DNA of 42,090 nt from CAZCQG01 sp964500775 (GCA_964500775.1 CAZCQG010000020.1:1-42090), one strand, 5' to 3'; counted from the first letter of the stretch, positions 1 through 7,257 are shown. Program-made: numbers and translations. The notes: generated from the sequence alone by a model not told the origin.

Positions 1-283
1 CGAAGAAGCGGCAGCTGCTGCAGAACAATTAAATGCGCAGGCTTTGGCGATGATGCAAAGTACCCTTGATATAGCAAAAATCGTAGGCTTTGACGTAGAG
101 AGAGAGCTAGGTCACGGTGCTGCTCCAAAAACAAAAAAAGCTCCGGCAAAACTAGCCGCCCCCCATCCGCACAAACCGCTTATAGAGAAAAAACCAAAAA
201 GCAGCGCACCGAAAAAAGAGGTAAAAAAAGGGGGAGATGATGAGATTTTCCCGCTCGATGAAGATGATATGAAGGAGTTTTAA
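1..283 (+). CDS. Methyl-accepting chemotaxis protein, C-terminal end (partial)
   Basis: The frame is open from base 2 and runs off the left edge, so only the last ~93 residues are present. It begins EEAAAAEQLNAQALAMM, which matches the end of the methyl-accepting coiled coil of chemoreceptors (usually EEAAAASEELNxQA). A lysine/alanine/proline-rich linker follows and then an acidic tail ending FPLDEDDMKEF. In chemoreceptors such a flexible linker with a terminal tether is common, but no canonical NWETF pentapeptide is seen. The ligand domain lies outside the window. It is followed 2 bp later by the epimerase gene on the same strand. The family call is by resemblance of the C-terminal helix only. 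Confidence 0.7.
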   Translation, partial: EEAAAAAEQLNAQALAMMQSTLDIAKIVGFDVERELGHGAAPKTKKAPAKLAAPHPHKPLIEKKPKSSAPKKEVKKGGDDEIFPLDEDDMKEF

Positions 284-285
284 AA

Positions 286-1161
286 ATGAAAAAAGTCGCG
301 CTTACCGGAGCTAGCGGATTTGTCGGTACAAATCTCAAAAGTACATTGGAAGGGCGCGGCTTTGTCGTGCGAGAGATAGAGCGAGCAGATCTTAAAAACG
401 GCGATAAGATTTTGGAGATAGTCGAAGATTCCGACATACTCATAAATCTAGCCGGCGCTCCCATCATCGCTAGATGGAGCGAATCGTACAAAAAAGTGCT
501 CTACTCTAGCCGTATAGATACTACCAAAGCCCTCGTCGAAGGGATAAAGAAAGCTACCAAAAAACCCTCGCTTTTCATCTCTACTTCTGCCGTAGGACGG
601 TATGACAATAAAAAAACATATACCGACTACGAAGAGGGGAATGCGACCGACGTGCTCGGCAATATCACTAAAGAGTGGGAAGAAGAAGCGTTGCATGCCC
701 AAGAGCTAGGGGTGCGTACGGTGGTATTCCGATTTGGCGTTGTGTTGGGATACGGTGGCGGTATGATGGAGAAAGTCTACCCTCCCTTTAGCCTCGGTCT
801 AGGCGGGACTATCGGCGATGGGAGTCAATATTTCTCATGGGTACATATTCAAGACCTTGTAAATGCCGAAATGTTTGCTATCGAAAATGAGAAGATGCAA
901 GGCGTCTACAATCTCACCGCTCCCGACACGACGACCAATAAAGCATTTACGAAAACTTTCGGTGAGGTTTTGCACCGCCCTACGATATTTCCCGTCCCCG
1001 TCTTTGTGCTGAAATTGCTCTACGGTGAGGGTTCCGTAGTGCTAAGCGATGGGCAAAGCGTAGCACCGAGGAAGTTATTGGATACAGGGTTTGACTTCAC
1101 GTACCCCGATTTAGAATCTGCCTTGAGAGAGATAGTAGCGAGGTATAAAGGCAAAAGTTAG
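286..1161 (+). CDS. TIGR01777-family NAD(P)-dependent epimerase (SDR39U1/YfcH-like)
   Basis: A 291-residue extended short-chain dehydrogenase/reductase. The Rossmann glycine motif is at the N-terminus (LTGASGFVGTNL, residues 6-17). The family-typical TSAVGRYD and FSWVHIQDLV segments follow, and the C-terminus matches DUF1731 (LSDGQSVAPRKLLDTGFDF). Length is normal for TIGR01777 proteins (~290-300 residues). The substrate of this family is not established; members sit in bacteria and organelles and are assumed to be NADP-binding sugar-nucleotide-like epimerases. The ATG lies 2 bp after the chemoreceptor stop, so the two may be co-transcribed. Its 3' end overlaps by 4 bp the end of the convergent cytochrome b561 gene. 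Confidence 0.88.
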   Translation: MKKVALTGASGFVGTNLKSTLEGRGFVVREIERADLKNGDKILEIVEDSDILINLAGAPIIARWSESYKKVLYSSRIDTTKALVEGIKKATKKPSLFISTSAVGRYDNKKTYTDYEEGNATDVLGNITKEWEEEALHAQELGVRTVVFRFGVVLGYGGGMMEKVYPPFSLGLGGTIGDGSQYFSWVHIQDLVNAEMFAIENEKMQGVYNLTAPDTTTNKAFTKTFGEVLHRPTIFPVPVFVLKLLYGEGSVVLSDGQSVAPRKLLDTGFDFTYPDLESALREIVARYKGKS

Positions 1162-2237
1162 TAGCGAAAAAGTACCTTTTGTAAGTCAAGCGACATCACG
1201 CTTACGCTCCCTTTTTCTTCTATGTCTTGGTGGCATGCTTTGCAATTTGCGGGGCTTTTAATCTCTTTGCTTTCGAAAACATCCTCATCCATCCCCCTAT
1301 GATGTCTTTTCCAAAAACTCGATTTCGTGATGCGTTGCCCGCCGTCTAGTTTTGATGAAGTACCGCTGTATGCTAGGAGTAGGTCGGTTATGGCGGCAGT
1401 ATCTTGTGCATCCAAAGAGGCATCGTCTCCGAAATGGTTATCCAATTCCCCCATCATTTCGCGCCAAGAGTTTGCTTGGAGCATTTGCGGAGGATAAAGG
1501 GTGTGACAGCTTGCACACTCTTGTTGCAATAGTGGGTAGTTTTTCTCTAATGCCACGGGGTTTGAACGTTTGTCGGCAAAAAGGGGATTCTTCGGATTTG
1601 CGACGGTATAAATAAACAGTACGATCGAAACACCGATCCAAATAAGTAAATAGAGACTTTGTAAAAAGTTTGTCTTGCTTGGGGCAGCATCCAAGTTTTT
1701 GTACCCGTCAAGCATCGATTTTGCAATACCGCTCTTGTGGTAAAAATGTTCAAACAAGACACCGGCTATATGCACTAGGACTATCGCAGTAAAAAGATTA
1801 GCGCAGATTTCGTGTGCTTCTTTGTAAAATTCACCCCCTTTGTATAAAAAACCAAATATTCCCGCACCCTCTTCGCTTCCAAGTGCTACGAGTCCCGTGA
1901 TGCCCGTTAGGATTCCCAAGAGCAGAATCCCTATCATTCCGTAGCTGCTAGCCACATTATGCCCGGGCACTTTTTCTTTATGTCCGAAGATTCCAAGCAT
2001 ATATTTTTTTAACGATACAAGACTAAAATCAAAATCTTTGAATCTGCTATACAGAGGACCGAAAAATCCCCAAGGGATTCTGAAGAGCAGCAAAAGCGCA
2101 ACAAGTATCCCAAAGGAGGCGTGGAGACGCAATAATGCGTCGCTATCGCTTGTCATATACGCAATTATAAATGAGAATACTAAAAGCGCATGAAATACTC
2201 TCGTCCCGATTCCCCAAATATATGTCCGCTTTTCCAT
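1158..2237 (-). CDS. Cytochrome b561-type membrane protein fused to a C-terminal diheme cytochrome c (DHC) domain
   Basis: A 359-residue protein from the ATG at 2237. That start overlaps the upstream DHC stop as TAATG, which favours it over an upstream GTG at 2249. Residues 1-215 form a membrane cytochrome b of the Ni-hydrogenase/b561 type with candidate heme-b histidines H16, H39, H142 and H156 in helices. After the last helix (~195-212) comes a periplasmic domain with two c-heme motifs, CASCH (241-245) and CKACH (332-336), that resembles the neighbouring DHC over its whole length (for example WxxMxGELxxHFGxDASLD). The likely role is to pass electrons between the quinone pool or membrane hemes and the soluble periplasmic cytochromes DHC and SHP encoded upstream. 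The fusion of b561 and DHC in one chain, alongside a separate DHC, is notable. The physiological substrate of SHP/DHC systems is not settled. Confidence 0.87.
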   Translation of the reverse strand: MEKRTYIWGIGTRVFHALLVFSFIIAYMTSDSDALLRLHASFGILVALLLLFRIPWGFFGPLYSRFKDFDFSLVSLKKYMLGIFGHKEKVPGHNVASSYGMIGILLLGILTGITGLVALGSEEGAGIFGFLYKGGEFYKEAHEICANLFTAIVLVHIAGVLFEHFYHKSGIAKSMLDGYKNLDAAPSKTNFLQSLYLLIWIGVSIVLFIYTVANPKNPLFADKRSNPVALEKNYPLLQQECASCHTLYPPQMLQANSWREMMGELDNHFGDDASLDAQDTAAITDLLLAYSGTSSKLDGGQRITKSSFWKRHHRGMDEDVFESKEIKSPANCKACHQDIEEKGSVSVMSLDLQKVLFRY

Positions 2238-2686
2238 TAGTCGTCCCACCTTCCATAGTTAGGTATTTGTATGCTTCGTTCACCGTAATCACCTTGTTCG
2301 GCACGTATATGGCACTTTTGGCAGTTGCTGATAGAGCCGACCTCTTTTTGCGTCACAAAGCGCTTCGGAATCTCTCTATGTTCTCTTTGAAACCAATAGA
2401 GTTCGCTTATTCTTTGTGTCGTTCCCGTACCCCGTCCCGCGTTATTTACGAGATAGTCTTTAAGCGTGAGTAACGTGGCACTATCCAAACTCGCGTCAGT
2501 ACCGAAATGCTGCTCCAACTCTCCCAACATTTTACCCCACGATTCTTTCCCCAAAAATTGCGGTTGATATGCAAAATGGCAACTGCCGCACTCGCTAGTA
2601 TATGTGGGATTCTCCACTTGCGCCACTCTCCCTTCTTTTCCCATAAGAACCGTCCCTAGCATAACTATCAATAATAACCGTTTCAT
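2237..2686 (-). CDS. Diheme cytochrome c (DHC family)
   Basis: A 149-residue secreted cytochrome. It has a short signal peptide (MKRLLLIVMLGTVLMG) and two heme motifs, CGSCH (33-37) and CQKCH (122-126), separated by a helical segment with WGKMLGELEQHFGTDASLD, as in the DHC family (PF09626). DHC from Rhodobacter sphaeroides is the redox partner of the oxygen/NO-binding cytochrome SHP, and here the SHP-like gene lies just 9 bp upstream. The downstream gene starts inside its stop codon, so translation is probably coupled. It is expected in the periplasm as the intermediate between membrane cytochrome b561-DHC and SHP. Confidence 0.88.
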   Translation of the reverse strand: MKRLLLIVMLGTVLMGKEGRVAQVENPTYTSECGSCHFAYQPQFLGKESWGKMLGELEQHFGTDASLDSATLLTLKDYLVNNAGRGTGTTQRISELYWFQREHREIPKRFVTQKEVGSISNCQKCHIRAEQGDYGERSIQIPNYGRWDD

Positions 2687-2695
2687 TATAACCTC

Positions 2696-3109
2696 CTATT
2701 GAGCCGAGATAAAAGTAAGCACGTCACCCTTTTCCCGCGCACTACCTTCTCTGCCGTAAACATCTTTGAAATTCCTTCGTAGCCATTTTTGCACCTCTTT
2801 GACATCGGTGAGTCTAGTAGTATTTGCGCTCGGAGCCAAAGGGTCGATGACTTTACCCGTCTTTATATTTTCGCCTGCAAGAGTCAAGTTTTTATTATGG
2901 CAAGAGGCGCATGAGATGGGCTTTCCCTCTTTTTCCATAGCGGCATAAAATAGTGTCTCTCCTCGTTTTGCATCAAAATCGACAAAATTTGAATCGTTAC
3001 TTTTTACCTCTTTACGTAATGAATCGAGATATGTGTTCATTTCGGCATTGAAATCAAATGCAAAAGCACTCACAACGGAAAATGTGATTAAGAGTGTTAT
3101 TTTTTTCAT
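2696..3109 (-). CDS. shp: SHP-like monoheme cytochrome c (DUF1924)
   Basis: 137 residues from the ATG at 3109, which has AAGGAG 6 nt upstream; a longer frame from 3133 lacks a ribosome site. A signal peptide (residues 1-18) is followed by one heme motif CASCH (67-71). The C-terminal half matches Rhodobacter sphaeroides heme protein SHP closely as I recall it: GKxIxPLAPSA, the segment around KWLRRN, VxGR, and EKxDxLxxxxAQ. In SHP the sixth heme ligand is an asparagine that leaves on reduction and lets O2 or NO bind; N113 here is in that place. The two cysteines that form a disulfide next to it in SHP are replaced (F114, G122 region). It is first in a three-gene operon with DHC and b561-DHC, and its promoter region carries GTGTTAA boxes. 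Confidence 0.85.
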   Translation of the reverse strand: MKKITLLITFSVVSAFAFDFNAEMNTYLDSLRKEVKSNDSNFVDFDAKRGETLFYAAMEKEGKPISCASCHNKNLTLAGENIKTGKVIDPLAPSANTTRLTDVKEVQKWLRRNFKDVYGREGSAREKGDVLTFISAQ

Positions 3110-3280
3110 AGAAACTCCTTTAAAATATTTCATCGAAGAAAATTTGCCTTTTTTGTGTTAATGAATCATCAAGAAGTGTTAAAAATTGTTAAGATGGAGG
3201 AAGTTAACACTTTTTAACAAATGATTAACACTTTTTAAAAAAGGTAGACTACACTTAGTGAAAAAAATAGGAGGCGTTCA
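3110..3280. promoter_or_regulatory. Divergent promoter region with GTGTTAA direct repeats
   Basis: Intergenic region between the divergent SHP operon and the Spy-like/two-component operon. On the plus strand GTTAA cores start at 3157, 3178 and 3188 (GTGTTAAT, AGTGTTAA, TTGTTAAG). On the minus strand the same box (read TTAACAC on the plus strand) starts at 3204, 3214 and 3225, with a degenerate copy at 3235. The spacings of 21, 10, 10, 11 and 10 bp put the sites on one helix face, the arrangement of tandem half-sites bound by OmpR/PhoB-family regulators. The adjacent gene codes for such a regulator, so autoregulation is a reasonable inference. AGGAGG at about 3270 precedes the TTG start at 3281. 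Confidence 0.65.
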
Positions 3281-3673
3281 TTGCGATGGCTTTTTGCGGT
3301 ATTGGCTCTATGTATTTTTGCGTTTGCCGATGATCACGAGCATGACGGACATGAAAGCAGACATTTGATTCCTATCGATATACGTTATCTTGATTTGAAT
3401 ACGTCACAAAAAACTATGCTAAGCGAACTCATCGTAAATATGAGACAAGAGCTTAAAAAAGTAAAAAAAGAGGAGCGTGTTTTTGAAGAGAAAGCGGTGG
3501 AGTTATTTTCCGATACGCACTTTGAAGAGAAGCGGTATGTCGAAACATACTTAGAATACAAAAAGAAAATCGCATATATCCAAAGTGGATTTTTATCCAA
3601 TTTGCACGCTATCTTGGATGTGCGCCAACGGAAGATATTCGCGAAAAAAGTCAAAGAGTGGGAAATAGAGTGA
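3281..3673 (+). CDS. Spy/CpxP-like periplasmic protein with His-rich N-terminus
   Basis: 130 residues from a TTG start with AGGAGG upstream. A signal peptide (1-16) leads to a histidine/aspartate-rich stretch DDHEHDGHESRH that could bind a metal. The rest is predicted all-helical, with an LxLxxxQ segment (LDLNTSQKTML) and charged amphipathic helices (residues 40-128), like Spy/CpxP/ZraP periplasmic chaperones or metal sensors. Its stop overlaps the GTG of the response-regulator gene (GTGA), so it belongs to the two-component operon. Small proteins of this fold often act as accessory sensors that bind the kinase's periplasmic domain. That role is inferred, and homology to Spy is weak by eye. 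Confidence 0.6.
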   Translation: MRWLFAVLALCIFAFADDHEHDGHESRHLIPIDIRYLDLNTSQKTMLSELIVNMRQELKKVKKEERVFEEKAVELFSDTHFEEKRYVETYLEYKKKIAYIQSGFLSNLHAILDVRQRKIFAKKVKEWEIE

Positions 3674-4332
3674 AGCGGGTACTACTTATCGAAGACGATG
3701 CGCAAATGGCGGAATTGATATATGAATATCTGCTGAAGTACGATATACGCTGTGAGATAGCGAAAAACGGCAAAGATGCAATAAAGGGGCTAAAAGAGGC
3801 GGGCTATGACTTGATAATTTTAGATCTTAGTCTCCCAGATATTGATGGAATCGAGCTTTGCAAAGATATTAGAAACCGTTATAAAACCCCCATTATCATC
3901 TCTTCGGCGAGAGGTGAGCTAAGCGATAAAGTGCTCGGATTTGAGATGGGGGCAGATGATTATTTAGCAAAACCGTATGAGCCTAGAGAATTGGTCGCGA
4001 GAATAAAAGCTAGATTGCGCACATTTGAGGATTCCGGAAAACAAGAACGACTTAGAATCGACGAAAACGGTATGGATGTTTATTTGCAAGGGGAGAAAGC
4101 GAATCTAAGCGGTACGGAGTTTCAGATATTAAAATATTTAAAAGAGCATCCGAAAAGAGCGATAAGTAGAGAAGAGATGCTAGATAGTATCGATACTTTG
4201 AGATATGAAAGTCTCAATCGCACCATAGATGTTCATATAAGTAAAATACGACAAAAGCTAAAAACTCTCGACAAAGAACAAGAGTATATCAAGTCGGTTT
4301 GGGGTGTGGGGTATATGTATTGCGGCGAATAA
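3670..4332 (+). CDS. OmpR/PhoB-family response regulator
   Basis: 220 residues from the GTG at 3670 that overlaps the previous stop (GTGA); a GTG four codons earlier is in frame but would overlap more. The receiver domain (1-115) has the acidic pocket E8/D9/D10, the phospho-acceptor D52 (IILDLSLPD) and the conserved lysine K101 (LAKPYEP). A winged-helix Trans_reg_C domain follows (about 125-220) with SGTEFQILKYL, the recognition region RTIDVHISKIRQKL and the VWGVGYMY wing. It is likely the regulator that binds the GTGTTAA boxes found at 3155-3240 and 7026-7084. That assignment is inferred from position and half-site spacing, not shown. It resembles copper/stress-type OmpR regulators of this phylum but cannot be named more precisely. 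Confidence 0.92.
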   Translation: MKRVLLIEDDAQMAELIYEYLLKYDIRCEIAKNGKDAIKGLKEAGYDLIILDLSLPDIDGIELCKDIRNRYKTPIIISSARGELSDKVLGFEMGADDYLAKPYEPRELVARIKARLRTFEDSGKQERLRIDENGMDVYLQGEKANLSGTEFQILKYLKEHPKRAISREEMLDSIDTLRYESLNRTIDVHISKIRQKLKTLDKEQEYIKSVWGVGYMYCGE

Positions 4333-5546
4333 AATATTACGATTCTATATTCTTTAAACTCTCATTACTGTTCACGCTTGTCTTTTTCACTATGCTCTAT
4401 TTGGGACATAAATACGATTCGTATATGTATGAGAAAATCACTCTACTGGAGATAAGCGGCTACAAACAAAATGCCAATACGATCTTGGATCTATTGGCAA
4501 AAGAGGATCAAGCTGAAATGGAGGCTTTACTCGCAAAGCTTCAGTATGCGCAAGTCTCAAAGCACCAACCCGATGAAATCCTCTACTCTTATGAGCTACT
4601 TTTGGGAAAAATAGAGATTTTTACCGCAAAAAAAAGGGTATACCTCAAAATAGAATACATCGGGAAGGAGTATACGTTTTACGATGAAATCCAAGAAGAG
4701 TGGCTTGAACAAAAAGGGTTGCTGGATGTTTTGTCGGCGTTTGATATTGGGCTATCCGTAGCGGTATTTATCTATTTTATATCGCTTCTGCTTCCGCTTA
4801 GAAAGATACAAAAAGGGCTAGAGCATTTTGGTAGCGGAGAGCATAAATATAGACTGGAAGAGAAGAGAAAAGACGAGTACGGTGCAGTAATTGAGAGTTT
4901 TAATGCGATGGCGGAGAATGTCCAAAAGAGCTTTGAGAACTCAAAAGAGCTTTTGCGCAACGTCAGTCATGAGCTCAAAACACCTATCGCCAAAGGGAGA
5001 TTTGCCGTAGAGATGCTCGAAGAATCGGTAAACGGGAAACGCCTCAAAGAGATCTTCATCCAAATGGATAAGCTTACCGACGACCTATTGTTTTACGAAC
5101 GCCTCAACTACCTAGACGAAAAATCGGCAATAGAAGAGAAAACAAGTGCGCAGAAAATGGTTTTGGCGGCGTTAGAGCTATTGATGCCCAAAGATGAGGA
5201 GATAGCAGTTGAAATTATAGATGACTTTGTTTTTGGGTGTAATACAAAAATTTTTCCGATCGCGATAAAAAATCTCATAGACAATGCCATCAAATATAGC
5301 GCGGATCATAAAGCCCATATACTATTAACCGACAATAGGATAGTAATTAAGAGCGCAGGGGTAAAGCTTGATAAAGAGCTGGAATTTTATCTCAAGAGTT
5401 TCAACCGAGAACAAAGGTACAAAGAGATAAAAGGGTTTGGGTTGGGGCTTGGAATCGTGGATAAAATCGTAAAACTGCACGGGTTTTCACTCAAGTATGA
5501 GTATAACGAGGGGAAAAATATTTTTGCTATCTATTGCGTTAAATAA
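4320..5546 (+). CDS. Sensor histidine kinase, partner of the OmpR-type regulator
   Basis: A membrane histidine kinase of about 408 residues if translation starts at the TTG at 4320, overlapping the regulator gene by 13 bp. The start is uncertain because no clear ribosome site is visible and a GTG at 4299 is also in frame. It has an N-terminal membrane helix, a short periplasmic sensor (~100 residues), a second helix (~145-165), a HAMP-like linker, and a dimerisation domain with the phospho-acceptor H217 (NVSHELKTP). An ATPase domain with the N box (LIDNAIKYS) and a GFGLGLGIV G box completes it. No metal-binding motif stands out in the sensor. Its end overlaps the convergent tonB by 8 bp. Confidence 0.9.
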   Translation: MRRIKYYDSIFFKLSLLFTLVFFTMLYLGHKYDSYMYEKITLLEISGYKQNANTILDLLAKEDQAEMEALLAKLQYAQVSKHQPDEILYSYELLLGKIEIFTAKKRVYLKIEYIGKEYTFYDEIQEEWLEQKGLLDVLSAFDIGLSVAVFIYFISLLLPLRKIQKGLEHFGSGEHKYRLEEKRKDEYGAVIESFNAMAENVQKSFENSKELLRNVSHELKTPIAKGRFAVEMLEESVNGKRLKEIFIQMDKLTDDLLFYERLNYLDEKSAIEEKTSAQKMVLAALELLMPKDEEIAVEIIDDFVFGCNTKIFPIAIKNLIDNAIKYSADHKAHILLTDNRIVIKSAGVKLDKELEFYLKSFNREQRYKEIKGFGLGLGIVDKIVKLHGFSLKYEYNEGKNIFAIYCVK

Positions 5547-6183
5547 GCTTGTATTCTAGCGCGAGGGTCACCTCTCCCATCTCGGAGCGTAAAGCTTCGG
5601 GTATTTTTTGCGGGAAGCTTTTTGCGATCGCACTTTTTGCGCTTTCAAAAAATATCTTCTCCCCCGAAAGTATTTGAAGCTTATCAAGCTTGCCTTCGGG
5701 AGTGATCATAAAGCGCACCTCTACACTCCCTTCCATCCCCCTTCGTCTTGCCGCTTTCGGGTAGTACTTATTGGAATCTATCTTTTTTTTCAGCTCCGAG
5801 AAAAACTGCTCTTTCAATGTGATGAGAGCGGCATCAGGAAGTTTTTTGACCTCGTTTTTCTCGACGTTTTCTATCGGCTTTGGCGGCGGAGGTGCTTCGG
5901 GAATAGACTCTTCTTTTACGATGGGTTCGATTTTTTTCGGCGGTAATCTTTTTTCTATTTTTTCAATTTTAGGTTCGGGTTTTTTTTCTATCGGTTTTGG
6001 CGGTGGCGGGACGACCTTGGGCTGTTCTATCACCGGCTTTGGAATCGTGACGGTGGCAATTTTTATGATGTTTTGTTTGAGGATGATACGGTCGTGGAAA
6101 AGCTTGGTGCTAAAAAAGATGCTTGCTAGTAAAAATCCGTAAAAAAACAGCGTGATGGAAAACGATTTCGCGTAGCGATTCAT
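5539..6183 (-). CDS. tonB: TonB energy-transducing protein
   Basis: 214 residues. One N-terminal signal anchor (about 9-26) is followed by a long periplasmic proline/lysine-rich spacer with PPPPKPIEKKPEPKIEK-type repeats (60-120) and a C-terminal TonB domain (about 130-214) with YYPKAARRRGMEGSVEVRF and an FFESAKSAI helix. It carries proton-motive energy from ExbB/ExbD to outer-membrane receptors. It overlaps exbD by 4 bp (ATGA) and lies in a dedicated exbB-exbD-tonB operon divergent from the TonB-dependent receptor at 7258. That arrangement suggests the complex serves that receptor first. Confidence 0.92.
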   Translation of the reverse strand: MNRYAKSFSITLFFYGFLLASIFFSTKLFHDRIILKQNIIKIATVTIPKPVIEQPKVVPPPPKPIEKKPEPKIEKIEKRLPPKKIEPIVKEESIPEAPPPPKPIENVEKNEVKKLPDAALITLKEQFFSELKKKIDSNKYYPKAARRRGMEGSVEVRFMITPEGKLDKLQILSGEKIFFESAKSAIAKSFPQKIPEALRSEMGEVTLALEYKLI

Positions 6184-6557
6184 TGTTTGGTCACAATCGC
6201 GAGATTTGTAAGATTCTGCGCTTTGAAGAGATCGAGCACGGCGACGAAATAATCAAACTTCGCCTCTTTGTCGCAGCTAATTTTAAAAAGCGTTTTGTCA
6301 TTGAAGTTAGCTAGTTGCGATTCTAGCGCATCTTTTTCTATCTCTAAATCGTTTAAAAATATCTTATTGTCCTTGGTGATGGCGACATTTGCCTCTTTGT
6401 CGGGCTTTTGGATGATACTAGCACGAGAATCGGGGAGCTCTAGCGGAATCTCCCCTTTGGCGATGAAACTAGCCGTTGTGAGCACGATGACTAAAAGGAC
6501 GAGCATGATGTCAATAAAAGGGACGACGTTTATCGTGTCGAATTTCTTGATCGTCAT
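6180..6557 (-). CDS. exbD: ExbD biopolymer transport protein
   Basis: 125 residues with one N-terminal membrane helix preceded by INVVPFIDIMLVLLVI. This is the ExbD/TolR signature, with the essential aspartate D16 in the helix. A short periplasmic domain follows, ending in a segment typical of the family. With ExbB it forms the proton-driven motor that energises TonB. It starts 1 bp after the exbB stop and its 3' end overlaps tonB. Confidence 0.92.
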   Translation of the reverse strand: MTIKKFDTINVVPFIDIMLVLLVIVLTTASFIAKGEIPLELPDSRASIIQKPDKEANVAITKDNKIFLNDLEIEKDALESQLANFNDKTLFKISCDKEAKFDYFVAVLDLFKAQNLTNLAIVTKQ

Positions 6558-6558
6558 T

Positions 6559-6984
6559 TTATCGCGCCGCTTCCCAGCGTGCTAACAAAACTTCGATTTT
6601 CCGCGAGAGGTGGTTGTAAAAAAACACCGAAGGGATAGCCACCACAAGTCCCATCGCCGTAGCTTTAAGCGCGAGTGCAAGCGAACTCATTATCATCTTG
6701 GCTTCTATATTACCGCTCTCTCCCATAGTGTAAAAAGTGATGATGATTCCTATGACGGTACCCAGCAGTCCGATATACGGGGCATTTGAGCCAAAGGAGT
6801 AGATGATGTTTATGTGGTTGGTGAGGGCGATCTCGAGGTCTTCCTTTTTTTCAAATCGCTCTAAAGAGAGAGAGCGAAAATAGAGCAACCGCTCTATCCA
6901 AAACCACACCGAAACAAAGCTCATAAGCATAAGTAGTCCTATGATGCCATAGTCTACTGCTTGTTTTAACAACTCAATATTCAT
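6559..6984 (-). CDS. exbB: ExbB / TolQ-like motor protein
   Basis: 141 residues with three membrane segments (about 13-31, 66-88 and 100-122). The MotA/TolQ/ExbB proton-channel signature is visible as APYIGLLGTVIGII and LALALKATAMGLVVAIPSVFFYN. It is the short ExbB form usual in Campylobacterota rather than the ~240-residue enterobacterial form. It is the first gene of the exbB-exbD-tonB operon. Its promoter lies in the 7000-7085 region shared with the receptor operon, where GTGTTAA boxes occur. Confidence 0.9.
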   Translation of the reverse strand: MNIELLKQAVDYGIIGLLMLMSFVSVWFWIERLLYFRSLSLERFEKKEDLEIALTNHINIIYSFGSNAPYIGLLGTVIGIIITFYTMGESGNIEAKMIMSSLALALKATAMGLVVAIPSVFFYNHLSRKIEVLLARWEAAR

Positions 6985-7019
6985 AATACAAACACCTCAT
7001 AAATTTGGCGTATTGTAAA

Positions 7020-7090
7020 AAAAGGAGTGTTAATGGAGTGTTAATAGTGGCGACTTAAATGAAGTGTTAATTCGCAATTAACACTTAAAA
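7020..7090. promoter_or_regulatory. GTGTTAA box cluster between exbB and the receptor operon
   Basis: Two direct copies AGTGTTAAT begin at 7026 and 7037 (GTTAA cores 11 bp apart). A perfect inverted repeat of the same box, GTGTTAATT-N3-AATTAACAC, occupies 7064-7084. The box matches the one repeated at 3155-3240 near the OmpR-type regulator gene. It lies in the correct place to control both divergent operons, exbB-exbD-tonB and the receptor operon. A shared regulator is inferred. Confidence 0.65.
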
Positions 7091-7109
7091 AGTACAATTA
7101 CGCCACCAA

Positions 7110-7257
7110 CTAGGAGGGGTACCCGTCTGCAGTTTATCTATTGGCGTAGTGAATGCAGACGGGAAAGGTGTTGCTAAGCAACGTGTCGATTATAGCATCA
7201 AAAGAGACAACGCTTGGTAACTCTTCTACAAAATCTACATACCATAGGAGAAGAGTT
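7110..7257 (+). promoter_or_regulatory. Structured 5' leader of the TonB-receptor operon, possible riboswitch-like element
   Basis: About 150 nt of non-coding leader before the TTG start at 7258. Visible structure: a 10-bp perfect stem CCCGTCTGCA (7122-7131) with TGCAGACGGG (7154-7163); a small hairpin GTTGC-TAA-GCAAC (7170-7182); an alternative 10-bp helix pairing 7170-7179 with 7212-7221 (two G-U pairs); and a 9-bp perfect stem AACTCTTCT (7219-7227) with AGAAGAGTT (7249-7257). The last stem covers part of the AGGAG ribosome site (7246-7250) and abuts the start codon. It competes with the alternative helix for 7219-7221, as in translational switches. It does not match the cobalamin, TPP, FMN or Moco consensus that I know. 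Confidence 0.5.

Noticed and set aside
7153..7257. N-terminal extension of the TonB receptor (35 more residues)
   Set aside because: It overlaps the stem-loops, has no ribosome site, and would put a basic non-hydrophobic stretch before the signal peptide. The TTG at 7258 has AGGAG at the right distance.
7110..7257. Cobalamin riboswitch
   Set aside because: Receptor genes often have one, but the B12-box and the conserved GCCACTG-type core are not present.
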